A stretch of 64,000 bases of DNA from contig NZ_CP053837.1 in NCBI RefSeq assembly GCF_013201705.1, forward strand, positions 1,550,001-1,614,000, in the 5' to 3' direction. The position numbers were made by a program, and so were the translations under genes. This stretch comes from Aliarcobacter faecis (lineage in GTDB: Bacteria; Campylobacterota; Campylobacteria; Campylobacterales; Arcobacteraceae). The notes under the pieces were generated by a model that saw only the letters and a program-made list of their open reading frames with translations, was not told where the DNA came from and did no database searches. Positions 8,173 to 18,450 of the stretch are shown here, piece after piece. The stretch's first letter is position 1, and each line of letters begins with the position of its first letter.

Positions 8173-9398
8173 TTAACCCAAAAATTATTGACTATATATT
8201 TTCAAGTGCTTCTATTCAAAGATGGAATGACTATCCACGAATGGTTGAACTTGTTGAACTTGATAAACAAGCCCATAAATTTATAATTGCTTACTTTATA
8301 GCAAAATTAGAAGATGATATAAATTTTACTCACCTAATAGAAGCTGGTATCTTTGAATTTTTAAGAAGAGTTGTTGTTACAGATATAAGACCTGATGTTT
8401 TTAGAAAAGCTTTACAAAAAAAATCAAGAGAGATAAACTCTTGGGTTGTAGGAAAACTTAAAACTTCACTTGAGGATATTGATAATGGAAACTTTTTACA
8501 AAAATTTGAAGAGTTTTTAAATGATTCAAATATGTATAAAAAAGAGAGATTTATACTAAAAGCTGCTTCATATTTATCTACTAGATGGGAATTTTCTATT
8601 GTATATCAAACAAGTCAATTTTTAAGTGATATTGAAGATGTAAAAAAAGCAGTTGAAGCTGAACTTGAAGACTATTATGAGTTAATAGGAGTTCGAAAAA
8701 TAGCAATGAATAAAAAACTTGCTAAGATAGTTGATTTAAGTGGAAGATTAAGATTTCAAAAAAGATGGGCTCAAACTCCAAGAATTCCAGAAACATCAGT
8801 TCTAGGGCATATGCTAACTGTTGCTATTTTCTCATATTTTTATAGTTTAAATGTAAAAGCTTGTGATAAAAGATTACAAAATAACTTCTTCACAGCCCTA
8901 TTTCATGATTTACCAGAAGCTCTAACAAGAGATATTATAAGTCCAGTTAAATATAGTGTAGATGAGCTTTCAGATATTATTGCAGAGTATGAAGTTGCAA
9001 AAATAGAAGATGATATTTTGCCAAATATCCCTGAAAATATCCAAGAAGAGTTCTCTTATATCTTGGGAATTTACAATGGGATAAAAGAGGAGTTTGCAAA
9101 TAAAATCAAAATTGATGGAAAGATTGAAGAGGTTGAAGATATAAGTAAATATAACCTTGATAAATACGAAGGTATTGATGGAAAAGCTCTAAAACAGTGT
9201 GATAAGCTCTCTGCTTTTGTTGAAGCCTCTTTATCTATCTCTCATGGAATAAAATCAAAAGAGCTAATAAGTGGGAAAAAAGAGATTTTAAAAGGCTTAA
9301 AAGAGATAAATGGAATAGATTTTAAGAAAATTGCTTTAGAAATAGACAGTGAATTTGGAAGTAATGGGCAAACTCAAACTACTATGGATTTTGATTAA
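8169..9398 (+). CDS. HD-domain phosphohydrolase-like protein
   Basis: 409 residues from a GTG start that overlaps the stop of the small membrane gene (GTGA). The HD metal site lies in the middle: GHMLTVAIFSYF, then FHDLPEALTRDIISPVK at about residue 245, which resembles the YfbR/5'-nucleotidase-like HD_2 group. A later TQTTMDFD tail is of low complexity. Metal-dependent hydrolysis of a nucleotide is the likely activity; the substrate is unknown. It is the last gene of the folD-lepB-rpiB run. Confidence 0.82.
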   Translation: MINPKIIDYIFSSASIQRWNDYPRMVELVELDKQAHKFIIAYFIAKLEDDINFTHLIEAGIFEFLRRVVVTDIRPDVFRKALQKKSREINSWVVGKLKTSLEDIDNGNFLQKFEEFLNDSNMYKKERFILKAASYLSTRWEFSIVYQTSQFLSDIEDVKKAVEAELEDYYELIGVRKIAMNKKLAKIVDLSGRLRFQKRWAQTPRIPETSVLGHMLTVAIFSYFYSLNVKACDKRLQNNFFTALFHDLPEALTRDIISPVKYSVDELSDIIAEYEVAKIEDDILPNIPENIQEEFSYILGIYNGIKEEFANKIKIDGKIEEVEDISKYNLDKYEGIDGKALKQCDKLSAFVEASLSISHGIKSKELISGKKEILKGLKEINGIDFKKIALEIDSEFGSNGQTQTTMDFD

Positions 9399-9406
9399 TT
9401 ATAAAA

Positions 9407-9424
9407 GAGAGCTTAAAAGCTCTC
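9407..9424. terminator. Hairpin terminator between the HD gene and a chemoreceptor gene
   Basis: GAGAGCTT and AAGCTCTC form an 8-bp stem around a 2-base loop. It overlaps the stop codon and the last codons (WESF) of the minus-strand chemoreceptor gene. It could serve both convergent genes. Confidence 0.6.
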
Positions 9425-11734
9425 CCACTCATCACTATTATTTTTCATAACTATTGGTTTTGAAGATTGTAAAGTTGATACTTTTTTACTATTTATTGTT
9501 ACTTTATCTTCTCTTCCTTGAGTTTGATTTACTATATTTTTAGCTTTTACTTCATTTTTACCTATAAACTCTTTTGCATTTGCATTACTTACTACTAATT
9601 TTGCTATTTTATCTGTACTTAATGCAATATCATGAGATTGAGTTGCTACCATAGCATTTTGTTGAGTTTGTTGGTCTAGTTGATTTACTGCATCATTTAT
9701 CTGCTCTATCCCCATCAATTGCTCTTTACTTGCCATCTCTATATCTGAAATCAATGTTACTGTTTGTGATATATTTAAATTTAACTCTCCATACCCTTTT
9801 ATCATATTTGAAGCTATATTTTTACCTTCATTCGCTTTTTGTGTTGCATTCTCTACTATATTTTTTATCTCTTTTGCTGCTTCTGCACTTCTACTTGCTA
9901 AGTTTCTTACTTCTTGTGCTACTACAGCGAACCCTTTTCCTGCCTCTCCTGCTGTTGCTGCTTCTACTGCTGCATTTAGTGAGAGAATATTTGTTTGGAA
10001 TGCTATATTATCAATAACTCCTATTGCTTCATTTACTAAATTTACCTGAGTATTTATCTCTTCCATTGCTGTTGTTGTTTGATTTGCTAACTCTTCTCCC
10101 TCTTTTACTGATTTTGTTACATTATTTGACAAGTTAGACATCTTTGCTATACTTTGTGTATTATTTCTTATATTACTTGTTATCTCTTCTAATGCTGCTG
10201 CTGTCTCTTCTAAACTTGCTGCTGCCTCATTTGAACTTATATTCAATTTATCTACATTCTCTAAAAGTATTCTTGAACTATTCTCTAATGTTAATCCATT
10301 TGATTTATTCTCTACTAACATTGATGTTATTGAGTCTCCTAAATGATTTACTCCATTTGCTAGTTTTAATAGATGCTCTTTTAACCCTTTTTGGTCTATC
10401 TTATTTAAATAATTATAACTTGCATACTGTTCTAATATATTTAATATATTATTTATATTTGATTCAAGATTCTCTCCCATATTATTTAATACATTTTTTA
10501 ATTGCATTAATGCTGGATTTGATACTTGAGTATTTAATCTTTGGCATAAATCTCCTTGTTCAAACTCCCCTAATACTGCTATTGTCTCATCTATTAATCT
10601 TCTATCTTCTTCTACACCTTTTTGTGTTTTTAAGATATTCTCATTTACAATCTTACTCATTTGTCCAAATTCACAGTTACCATTTATTTTTATTAAATCT
10701 ACTGTTAATTTATCTCTATTTAAGTAAGCAAAAAACCCTAATAATCCATCTTCAAAAGTTTTTAGTAAATTTGAAATATTTCTTGAAATAGCTATTGATA
10801 CTATAACACCTACAATTAGTATTATCAAACCTACAATTAATATTACAACTTTTATAAAGCTATTTAAACCATCAACATTTGAACCAATATCATCTTGGAT
10901 TTTACCTTGAGAAACTAAAATCTCGTGTCCTAAGTCTTGAATCTTTTTTGTTAATACATTTAACTCATCTTTAATTACACTATTTCTTGCATTAACTGCT
11001 TCATAAAGTTGAATAACACCATCTTCATAGTTTTTTAAAGTAGTTTCAAACTCTTTTATCTCTGTTGCATTTCTTTGCCCAAAAATAGATTTAATAATTT
11101 TAAGTTCATTTGTTATTAATGAAATATTTTTTTTAACCACTTCAAAGTCATCATTACTATTTGTTTCCATAAATTTTAAAACATAAATTTGCATAATCAA
11201 AACATCATTTAGTAGTTTTGAAACTTCAAAACTACTTTCATAATTTCTACTTTCAGACTCTTTTACTACAACTGAAGATAAAATTTGCTCTACTTTTTTA
11301 CCGTTTTTGTATAAATTCTCATTTAAAATATTATCTCTTGTTTGCATATAATTTATAACTTTAGAAAAAGAGTTTTTATAATTATCTAAAGATTTATCTA
11401 CATCTTGCATTTGAGCTTTTATTGTAGGATTTTTTAAATTCTCAATTCCTAAATTTACAAGAGCTTTTATTTCTACAAACTCCTTATTAAACTCATCTAT
11501 ACTACTTTTTTGATGAGATTTTATATACTCTAAAATAGTACTATTCATTTTTAATAAAGAGATATCAATATTTGCTATAGTCTTCGCATTTTTTGCTATT
11601 CTTCTATATTCAGAAAAACCATCACTCGTTTCATTTATAGATTTTGTTGCAAAAAGAACAAATCCAAGAATTAATATAATTATTATAGAAAAAGAAAAAA
11701 TTAACTTCTTCTTTATTGTTAAATTATTTAACAT
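9413..11734 (-). CDS. Methyl-accepting chemotaxis protein with long helical periplasmic domain
   Basis: 773 residues. One membrane segment lies at about 12-30, then a roughly 260-residue all-helical periplasmic domain, the size of HBM-type sensors, then a second membrane segment at about 292-315 and HAMP-like helices. The C-terminal signalling domain has the hairpin tip [25 protein letters not shown]. It ends in DEWESF, matching the CheR/CheB-tethering pentapeptide (aromatic-x-x-aromatic). First of four receptor genes in a row. A 210-residue part of its signalling domain is almost identical to the receptor at 49715-50977, which indicates gene conversion. The ligand is unknown. Confidence 0.95.
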   Translation of the reverse strand: MLNNLTIKKKLIFSFSIIIILILGFVLFATKSINETSDGFSEYRRIAKNAKTIANIDISLLKMNSTILEYIKSHQKSSIDEFNKEFVEIKALVNLGIENLKNPTIKAQMQDVDKSLDNYKNSFSKVINYMQTRDNILNENLYKNGKKVEQILSSVVVKESESRNYESSFEVSKLLNDVLIMQIYVLKFMETNSNDDFEVVKKNISLITNELKIIKSIFGQRNATEIKEFETTLKNYEDGVIQLYEAVNARNSVIKDELNVLTKKIQDLGHEILVSQGKIQDDIGSNVDGLNSFIKVVILIVGLIILIVGVIVSIAISRNISNLLKTFEDGLLGFFAYLNRDKLTVDLIKINGNCEFGQMSKIVNENILKTQKGVEEDRRLIDETIAVLGEFEQGDLCQRLNTQVSNPALMQLKNVLNNMGENLESNINNILNILEQYASYNYLNKIDQKGLKEHLLKLANGVNHLGDSITSMLVENKSNGLTLENSSRILLENVDKLNISSNEAAASLEETAAALEEITSNIRNNTQSIAKMSNLSNNVTKSVKEGEELANQTTTAMEEINTQVNLVNEAIGVIDNIAFQTNILSLNAAVEAATAGEAGKGFAVVAQEVRNLASRSAEAAKEIKNIVENATQKANEGKNIASNMIKGYGELNLNISQTVTLISDIEMASKEQLMGIEQINDAVNQLDQQTQQNAMVATQSHDIALSTDKIAKLVVSNANAKEFIGKNEVKAKNIVNQTQGREDKVTINSKKVSTLQSSKPIVMKNNSDEWESF

Positions 11735-11829
11735 TCAAATCCCCCTATTATTAATAACATTAATAATAACTTACTCTTTATACTAATATTTCCCATATAT
11801 CTTCCCTATATTTAATTTTTATAAGGTGA

Positions 11830-11860
11830 TTATCTTATCTTATCTTATCTTTCTATTATA
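11830..11860 (-). promoter_or_regulatory. Promoter with (GATAA)4 leader, chemoreceptor 9413-11734
   Basis: On the minus strand TATAAT (11860-11855) is followed after 5 bp by four GATAA pentamers (11849-11830). The repeats therefore start close to the expected transcription start. The same arrangement precedes the next three receptor genes. About 95 bp separate the repeats from the ATG. Confidence 0.65.
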
Positions 11861-11974
11861 AAACCAATTCTATTTTATTATTTTTATAATTTATATCCAT
11901 TTTTACAATATATATTTAATTATTTTTTATTAAATTGGTTTGAAGAGTTTATAAGTTAAATAGAAAAAGAGAGG

Positions 11975-12000
11975 GGAAGCTTAAAAGCTCTCCCACTGAT
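11975..12000. terminator. Hairpin at the 3' end of chemoreceptor 11981-14305
   Basis: On the minus strand GGGAGAGCTT pairs with AAGCTTCCCC around TT, with one G-T pair and one mismatch, and is followed by CTCTCTTTTTC. It overlaps the WESF codons and the stop, like the hairpin at 9407-9424. Confidence 0.5.
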
Positions 12001-14305
12001 CATCACTATTATTCATAACTATTGGTTTTGAAGATTGAGAAGTTGATACTTTTTTACTACTTATTATTGGTTTATCTTCTTTTCCTTGAGTTTTATTTAC
12101 TATATTTTTAGCTTTTACTTCATTCTTACCTATAAACTCTTTTGCATTTGCATTACTTACTACTAATTTTGAAATACTATCTGTTACTATTGCAATATCA
12201 TGAGTTTGTGAAGCTATCATAGCGTTTTGTTGTGTTTGTTGGTCTAGCTGATTTACTGCATCATTTATCTGCTCTATCCCCATTAATTGCTCTTTTGATG
12301 CATTTTGTATATCTGATATTAAATCCATTGTTTGTGAGATATTTAAATTTAACTCTTTATACCCTTCTATCATACTATTTGCTATCTCTTTCCCTTCGTT
12401 TGCCTTTTGTGTAGCATTCTCTACTATATTTTTTATCTCTCTTGCTGCTTCTGCACTTCTACTTGCCAGATTCCTTACTTCTTGAGCAACAACTGCGAAC
12501 CCTTTTCCTGCCTCTCCTGCTGTTGCTGCTTCTACTGCTGCATTTAAGCTTAATATATTTGTTTGGAATGCTATTTGGTCTATTACTCCTATTGCTTCAT
12601 TTATTGCTGTTACTTGTGCATTTATCTCATCCATTGATACATTTGTTTGATTCGCTAATCTCTCTCCATTTGTTGCTGATGTTGTAACACTTTTTGAGTA
12701 TGATGCCATCTTTGCTATACTCTCTGTATTATTTCTTATATTACTTGTTATCTCTTCTAATGCTGCTGCTGTCTCTTCTAAACTTGATGCTGCTTCGTTT
12801 GAACTTAAATTTAATTTATCTACATTCTCTAAAAGTATTTTTGAGCTACTATCTAATGTCATCCCATTTGATTTATTCTCTACTAGCATTGATGTTATTG
12901 AGTCTCCTAAATGATTTACTCCTCTTGCTAGTTTTAATAGATGCTCTTTTAAACCTTTTTGATCTATCTTATTTAAATAGTTATAGTTACTATATTGTTC
13001 TAATATTTTTAATACATTATCTATATTATTCTCTAAATTATCTGCCATCTTATTTAAAACTGATTTTAATTCCATTAGTGCTGGATTATTAACACTCAAA
13101 TTTAGTCTTTGACACAAATCACCTTGTTCAAATTCACTTAAAACTGTTATTGTCTCATCTATTAATCTTCTATCTTCTTCTATTGCTTTTTGTGTTTTTA
13201 TTATATTCTCATTTACTACTTTTGACATCTGTGCAAACTCATCTTTCCCACTATCATCTAGAGTTCTTACATTATCTTGCTCTCTATTTAAATATCCGAA
13301 AAAGTTTAACAATCCCTCTTTAAACCTATTTAGGCTATTTATTATGTAAGAAGATATTTTTATCATCAATACAAGAATTAATATAAAAACAATCAAAATG
13401 GATACTAAATATATTAATATATTTTTTTCAATAGTATTGATTTTTTCATTAATATTCTTATCTATGAAATTAATACTAAAAGTTTCAATATCTTTTAAAA
13501 TGTTAATAACATTTGTCATTTTTGTAAACCACTCAGAAGAAGAGATATCAAAATTTCCCTCTTTATTTTTTACAAATGCAATATCTATCATATTTTTCAC
13601 AGCTAAAACATCACTTCCTTGATATTTTTCTTTAAAATAATCTACAATTTTTTTATCTGCATCTATTTCAAAATTCTTAAATGCTGTCTCAGAAATAGTT
13701 TTATTTGCACCAACTTTTGCAAAACTATCATCTTTAAACTCATTTAATATAAATGTTGTATTTAGATTTGCTCTTAATTGCCCTAAATTCTCTTTTCCAA
13801 AAATAAGCCAATAGTGAGCTAATAACTGATTCTTTATATCAAAATCTTCTATTTTAAATAAAAGATTTCTATAATATTCAAAAAAACTAAAAATTGAATT
13901 TGAATAATAAGTAGTACTTTGTAGTGCAGTCAAAGATAATTTATCTATAGAATCTCTTTTCTCATTTATAGTAGATAGCAGATTACTTGCTATATTAATA
14001 TTTATCTCTTTTTGATATTGTACTAATTTTTCAAAAACCTCATCTAATTTCTTTCTTTGATTATTTAATGTCTCTTTATTGTTTTTCCCATTTGAAGCAA
14101 TATACCCAGCAGATAAACCTCTTTCTACTTGGAGTTCATGAATTAAGTTACTAATAAGTTTTACCTCATCAATTTTAGAAACTTTTAATGAAGAGTATTC
14201 ACTAACTAAAGAGTTAATATTTAATCCTAATAAAACCAAAGCTGTTAATAAAGGAACTCCCAATAACATTAACAACTTATACTTTATTGATATGTTCTTA
14301 AACAT
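11981..14305 (-). CDS. Methyl-accepting chemotaxis protein with NIT-like sensor domain
   Basis: 774 residues. Membrane segments lie at about 12-30 and 298-318. The periplasmic part begins [22 protein letters not shown], the hallmark of the NIT domain, which in characterised proteins senses nitrate or nitrite. A HAMP-like region and a full signalling domain follow. The C-terminus DQWESF matches the CheR/CheB-tethering pentapeptide. The promoter region is a close copy of that of the gene at 9413-11734, so the genes arose by tandem duplication with exchange of the sensor domain. Nitrite sensing would fit the cd1 nitrite reductase operon in this window, but that link is inference. Confidence 0.95.
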   Translation of the reverse strand: MFKNISIKYKLLMLLGVPLLTALVLLGLNINSLVSEYSSLKVSKIDEVKLISNLIHELQVERGLSAGYIASNGKNNKETLNNQRKKLDEVFEKLVQYQKEININIASNLLSTINEKRDSIDKLSLTALQSTTYYSNSIFSFFEYYRNLLFKIEDFDIKNQLLAHYWLIFGKENLGQLRANLNTTFILNEFKDDSFAKVGANKTISETAFKNFEIDADKKIVDYFKEKYQGSDVLAVKNMIDIAFVKNKEGNFDISSSEWFTKMTNVINILKDIETFSINFIDKNINEKINTIEKNILIYLVSILIVFILILVLMIKISSYIINSLNRFKEGLLNFFGYLNREQDNVRTLDDSGKDEFAQMSKVVNENIIKTQKAIEEDRRLIDETITVLSEFEQGDLCQRLNLSVNNPALMELKSVLNKMADNLENNIDNVLKILEQYSNYNYLNKIDQKGLKEHLLKLARGVNHLGDSITSMLVENKSNGMTLDSSSKILLENVDKLNLSSNEAASSLEETAAALEEITSNIRNNTESIAKMASYSKSVTTSATNGERLANQTNVSMDEINAQVTAINEAIGVIDQIAFQTNILSLNAAVEAATAGEAGKGFAVVAQEVRNLASRSAEAAREIKNIVENATQKANEGKEIANSMIEGYKELNLNISQTMDLISDIQNASKEQLMGIEQINDAVNQLDQQTQQNAMIASQTHDIAIVTDSISKLVVSNANAKEFIGKNEVKAKNIVNKTQGKEDKPIISSKKVSTSQSSKPIVMNNSDDQWESF

Positions 14306-14335
14306 ACTTTTACCACCTTTTATTTTATAAGGTGA

Positions 14336-14366
14336 TTATCTTATCTTATCTTATCTTTCTATTATA
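14336..14366 (-). promoter_or_regulatory. Promoter with (GATAA)4 leader, chemoreceptor 11981-14305
   Basis: TATAAT on the minus strand (14366-14361), 5 bp spacer, then four GATAA pentamers (14355-14336). The ATG lies 30 bp further on. About 70 bp here are nearly identical to the region around 11822-11890. Confidence 0.65.
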
Positions 14367-14467
14367 AAACCAATTCTATTTTATTATTTTTATAATTTTT
14401 ATCTATTATTACGATATATATTTAATTATTTTTTATCAAATTAGTTTAAAGAGTTTATAATTTAAAT

Positions 14468-14489
14468 AGAAAAGCTTAAAAGCTTTCCC
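14468..14489. terminator. Hairpin at the 3' end of chemoreceptor 14476-16452
   Basis: AAAAGCTT and AAGCTTTT form an inverted repeat across the stop codon of the minus-strand receptor gene, as in the two neighbouring receptor genes. Confidence 0.5.
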
Positions 14490-16452
14490 ACTCATCATTG
14501 TTAGAACTATTTTTTGTTATAGGCTTTTTTATTTGAGATTGAATTAATTTCTTTGATTGCTCACTATTTTTAGCTTTTACATCATTTTTACCTATAAACT
14601 CTTTTTCATTTGCATCTTTTACTATTATTTTTGCAATATTATCTGTACTTAATGCAATATCTTCAGATTGAGTTGCTATACTAGCATTTTGTTGAGTTTG
14701 TTGGTCTAGTTGATTTACTGCATCATTTATCTGCTCTATACCCACTAATTGCTCTTTTGAAGCATTTTGTATATCTGAGATTAAATTTATAGTTTGTGAA
14801 ATATTTGAATTTAGCTCTTTATACCCTTCTATCATTGTTGAAGCAATATTTTTACCTTCATTTGCTTTTATAGTTGCTTGTTCTACTATTATTTTAATCT
14901 CTTTTGCTGCTTCTGCACTTCGTGAAGCTAGATTTCTTACTTCTTGAGCAACAACTGCAAACCCTTTTCCAGCTTCTCCTGCTGTTGCTGCTTCTACTGC
15001 TGCATTAAGTGATAAAATATTTGTTTGAAAAGCGATATTATCAATAACTCCTATTGCTTCATTTACTAAATTTACTTGAACATTTATCTCATCCATTGCA
15101 ATAGTTGTTTGATTTGCTAACTCTTCACCATAGTTTACAGATTTTGTTACTCCATTTGATAACTTTGCCATTTGTGCAATACTTTCTGTATTATTTCTTA
15201 TATTTGATGTTATCTCTTCTAATGCTGCTGCTGTCTCTTCTAAAGAAGTTGCTGCTTCGTTTGAACTTAAGTTTAATTTATTAACATTACTTAAAAGAAT
15301 ATTTGAACTATTCTCTAGTGTTAATCCATTTGATTTATTTTCAATAAGCATATTTGTTACAGAGTTTCCTAATTGATTTACACTATTAGCTAATCTTAAA
15401 AGATGCTCTTTTAAACCATTTGAATTTACACTTTTTCTATAATCATATTGGGCATATAATTCAAGAATATTTAGAATATTATTTATATTTTGTTCTAAAA
15501 CATCTCCCATATTATTTAAAACTGATTTTAATTGCATTAAAGCTGGATTTGATACATTTAAAGTAATTCTTTTTTGCATAGCACCTTTTTCAAATTCACT
15601 TAAAACCTGTATTGTTTCATCTATAATTGATTTATCTTCTTCTATTCCTTTTTGTGTTTTTAAAATATTCTCATTGACTATTTTAGCCATCTGTCCAAAC
15701 TCTTCATTAGAATTTATATCTAACAAAGTAATTGTAGATGTCTCTTTATTTAAGAATTTAAAGAAACTTTGTAAACCAATTTGTATCTTATTTACCAAAT
15801 CTATTATTTGTTTTGATACAAAATAAGCTATTGCAGATGCTAAAATTATAGCTATTACTAAAAAAACAATCATTATATAAGAGAATCCACTTGCAACTTC
15901 TCTTATTTCAGAAAAGAAAGTAAGATTTTTATGTTCTTGATAATCAATAAATTCATTAATTACTTTTAACCAATTTGTAAAAGAAGGACTTGCCTCATTT
16001 AATAGTAAACTTAAAGCACTAGAGTCATCTTGTGCTAATTTGAGTTTTATAATCTCCTCAACCAATGGTACAGTCTTACTTTCTACACTTTTGATTTTAT
16101 TAAGAATAACTAACTCTTGTTCATTAAAATTATTTTTATTAGAAAAAATTTCCTCCATAGATTTAGCTGATAAACTATAAAACTCAGCTAATTTTTTAAT
16201 ATCTTCAATAGATTTCTTAAATAAAGTAGAATCTTTACTCTCAGATAAAACAACATCTCTTATAGAGATTGCTCTATCATGAACACTACCTCTAAAATTA
16301 ATAGCATACCTTTGTTTATTTGAAGTAAGCTCTACTTCTTTTTGTAAAGTATTATCAATAATAGAAACTCTATTAACGCCAATAACTGTTAATATTATGA
16401 TTAATAAAATCATTAAACCAAAACTCAAATATAACTTTTGAGAAATTCTCAT
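14476..16452 (-). CDS. Methyl-accepting chemotaxis protein with four-helix-bundle sensor
   Basis: 658 residues. Membrane segments lie at about 8-26 and 190-212, enclosing a roughly 160-residue helical periplasmic domain of the 4HB_MCP size class. A HAMP-like region and signalling domain follow with the usual tip ([20 protein letters not shown]). The tail NNDEWESF carries the tethering pentapeptide, as in the two receptors downstream. It is shorter than its neighbours only in the sensor part. The ligand is unknown. Confidence 0.95.
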   Translation of the reverse strand: MRISQKLYLSFGLMILLIIILTVIGVNRVSIIDNTLQKEVELTSNKQRYAINFRGSVHDRAISIRDVVLSESKDSTLFKKSIEDIKKLAEFYSLSAKSMEEIFSNKNNFNEQELVILNKIKSVESKTVPLVEEIIKLKLAQDDSSALSLLLNEASPSFTNWLKVINEFIDYQEHKNLTFFSEIREVASGFSYIMIVFLVIAIILASAIAYFVSKQIIDLVNKIQIGLQSFFKFLNKETSTITLLDINSNEEFGQMAKIVNENILKTQKGIEEDKSIIDETIQVLSEFEKGAMQKRITLNVSNPALMQLKSVLNNMGDVLEQNINNILNILELYAQYDYRKSVNSNGLKEHLLRLANSVNQLGNSVTNMLIENKSNGLTLENSSNILLSNVNKLNLSSNEAATSLEETAAALEEITSNIRNNTESIAQMAKLSNGVTKSVNYGEELANQTTIAMDEINVQVNLVNEAIGVIDNIAFQTNILSLNAAVEAATAGEAGKGFAVVAQEVRNLASRSAEAAKEIKIIVEQATIKANEGKNIASTMIEGYKELNSNISQTINLISDIQNASKEQLVGIEQINDAVNQLDQQTQQNASIATQSEDIALSTDNIAKIIVKDANEKEFIGKNDVKAKNSEQSKKLIQSQIKKPITKNSSNNDEWESF

Positions 16453-16780
16453 TTACGCTACCCCTTTTTTTTTAATAAAATATGATTATCTTATCTTATC
16501 TTATCTTTCTATTATAAAACCAATTCCATTTAATTATTTTATTAATTATTGTCTATTAATATGGTATTTATATAATTATTTTTTATTAGAGAGGTTTTTT
16601 TGGGCTTAAAAATAAAACTTAAACTATATTTATTTTCTTATAATTTAATATAATAAATGAATATAATTTAATTAAAACTGTTTAGTTTTTACTACTATTA
16701 AAAATCATAAAGTAATATGAAGAATTTTATATAAATTGGGGCAATATTTAAATTTAGCTTTGAACTATTTTTATTTTTGA
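16453..16780. other. 328-bp intergenic region between two chemoreceptor genes
   Basis: The left part (16486-16516) holds the TATAAT and pentamer promoter of the receptor at 14476-16452. The rest is very AT-rich. AAAACT/AGTTTT at 16674-16689 is a weak 6-bp hairpin that could terminate the upstream receptor gene on the minus strand. No reading frame, tRNA or other structured RNA is visible. Confidence 0.5.
16486..16516 (-). promoter_or_regulatory. Promoter with (GATAA)4 leader, chemoreceptor 14476-16452
   Basis: TATAAT on the minus strand (16516-16511), 5 bp spacer, then four GATAA pentamers (16505-16486), 33 bp before the ATG. Confidence 0.65.
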
Positions 16781-18229
16781 TTATTCAATATTTTTAGCCT
16801 TTACCTCATTTTTACCTATAAACTCTTTTGTATTTGCATCTTCTACAATTAATCTTGCTATTTCATCTGTTATTTTTGCAATATCATTTGTTTTACTAGC
16901 TATCATCGCATTTTGTTGGGTTTGTTGGTCTAGCTGATTTACAGTATCATTTATCTGTTCAATTCCTAAAAGTTGCTCTTTACTTGACATCTCTATATCT
17001 TGTATTAAAGTTATACTCTCTTCTATATTCTTACTTAAATCAACATAACCATTTATCATATTTGTTGCTATTTGTTTACCTTCATTCGCTTTTTGTGTTG
17101 CATTCTCTACTATATTTTTTATCTCTTTTGCTGCTTGGGCACTTCTGCTTGCCAAATTCCTTACTTCTTGTGCTACAACTGCAAACCCTTTACCTGCCTC
17201 TCCTGCTGTTGCTGCTTCTACTGCTGCATTAAGAGATAATATATTTGTTTGAAATGCTATTTGGTCTATTACTCCTATTGCTTCATTAATAGTTGTTACT
17301 TGTGCATTTATCTCATCCATTGCTGTTGTTGTTTGATTTGCTAAAATTTCACCTTGATATACAGATTTAGTAATATTACTTGAAAGATTTGACATTTTTG
17401 CAATATTCGAAGTATTATTTCTAATATTTGAAGTAATTTGTTCCAATACAGCGGCTGTCTCTTCTAAAGAAGATGCTGCTTCATTTGAACTTAAATTTAA
17501 TTTATGAACATTTGATAATAGTTCTCTTGAACTACTATCTAAGGTCATTCCATTTGATTTATTCTCTATTAATATTCCATTTATAACATTTGCAAGACTA
17601 TTTAATCCCTTAGATACTTCTCCTAAATTATCTCCACTTATTCTATGAATAAAATTTAACTTTTGAAAAGATGTTAATGCCTCTAATATTTTATTTATAT
17701 CTCCATCAACTTTAGAAGATATTATTCTAAATAGTTCATTAATACCATTTTTAAGTTCTTCAATTCCTTCATTTTGAGTTGATTCATTTATAGTTTGCTC
17801 AAAATACCCCTGCTTTGCTAAATCAATTGATTTTTTAACTGAATTTATTACTTTTTTTGCACTAGTAATATCTTGTGCAAATTTTACAACTCTTACTACT
17901 TTTCCTTGTCTATTTTTTACAGGAGTGTATGAGGCTTGAATCCAAACCGAACTACCATCTTTTCTAAATCGTTCAAATTCATTTATTTGAGATATTCCTT
18001 TAGATAAACCATTCCAAAAATCACTATAAGCTTTTGTATTTATATATGTTTTATCACAAAATATTTTGTGATGATTACCAACAATTTCAGCTAATTTATA
18101 ACCTAATGTATTTAAGAAATTATTATTTGCATGTAATATTTTACCATTTGGTTCAAATGAGATAATTGCAAAATTTTGCTCTATTGCATTTAAACGTCCT
18201 TTTTCTTCTTCCTCTTTTTTAAAAAACAT
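16781..18229 (-). CDS. Soluble PAS-domain methyl-accepting chemotaxis protein
   Basis: 482 residues with no membrane segment. An Aer-like PAS domain spans about residues 15-130 ([20 protein letters not shown], then FWNGLSKG and VVKFAQDIT). A linker and a full cytoplasmic signalling domain follow. It probably senses an internal signal such as redox state or a metabolite and feeds the CheA array. Unlike the three receptors downstream it ends in NEVKAKNIE and lacks the WESF pentapeptide, so it would depend on other receptors for CheR access. Its promoter carries five GATAA repeats instead of four. Confidence 0.94.
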   Translation of the reverse strand: MFFKKEEEEKGRLNAIEQNFAIISFEPNGKILHANNNFLNTLGYKLAEIVGNHHKIFCDKTYINTKAYSDFWNGLSKGISQINEFERFRKDGSSVWIQASYTPVKNRQGKVVRVVKFAQDITSAKKVINSVKKSIDLAKQGYFEQTINESTQNEGIEELKNGINELFRIISSKVDGDINKILEALTSFQKLNFIHRISGDNLGEVSKGLNSLANVINGILIENKSNGMTLDSSSRELLSNVHKLNLSSNEAASSLEETAAVLEQITSNIRNNTSNIAKMSNLSSNITKSVYQGEILANQTTTAMDEINAQVTTINEAIGVIDQIAFQTNILSLNAAVEAATAGEAGKGFAVVAQEVRNLASRSAQAAKEIKNIVENATQKANEGKQIATNMINGYVDLSKNIEESITLIQDIEMSSKEQLLGIEQINDTVNQLDQQTQQNAMIASKTNDIAKITDEIARLIVEDANTKEFIGKNEVKAKNIE

Positions 18230-18270
18230 AGTATTATTATTCCTTCTTTATTATAATTATTTTAAGATTA

Positions 18271-18306
18271 TTATCTTATCTTATCTTATCTTATCTTCCC
18301 ATTATA
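18271..18306 (-). promoter_or_regulatory. Promoter with (GATAA)5 leader, chemoreceptor 16781-18229
   Basis: TATAAT on the minus strand (18306-18301), 5 bp spacer (GGGAA instead of AGAAA), then five GATAA pentamers (18295-18271). One more repeat than at the other three receptor promoters. Confidence 0.65.
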
Positions 18307-18450
18307 AAACCATTCTCTATTATTATTTAAAAATTATTATCTAAAAATAAATCAGGATACTTAAGCAATTTTAAGAAAGAAGGAATAAAAAACTCTCCCT
18401 ATAATTTAATGTTATGATTTCTAAATATAAGGAAAGTAAAAGAGCTTATT

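Noticed and set aside
9730-10791. Long Leu-rich frames on the plus strand opposite the receptor genes (also near 12232-13092, 16984-17232, 49918-50205, 53362-53706)
   Set aside because: They are antisense shadows of the conserved signalling-domain codons: extremely Leu/Tyr-rich, no ribosome binding sites, and repeated wherever a receptor gene occurs.
16781-18229. PAS histidine kinase
   Set aside because: The C-terminal part is a chemoreceptor signalling hairpin ([11 protein letters not shown]); no H-box or ATP-binding motifs.
18271-18295. TTATC pentamers as a CRISPR or origin-type iteron
   Set aside because: Only 4-5 units, always at the same distance from a TATAAT box before a receptor gene; best explained as promoter/leader elements.
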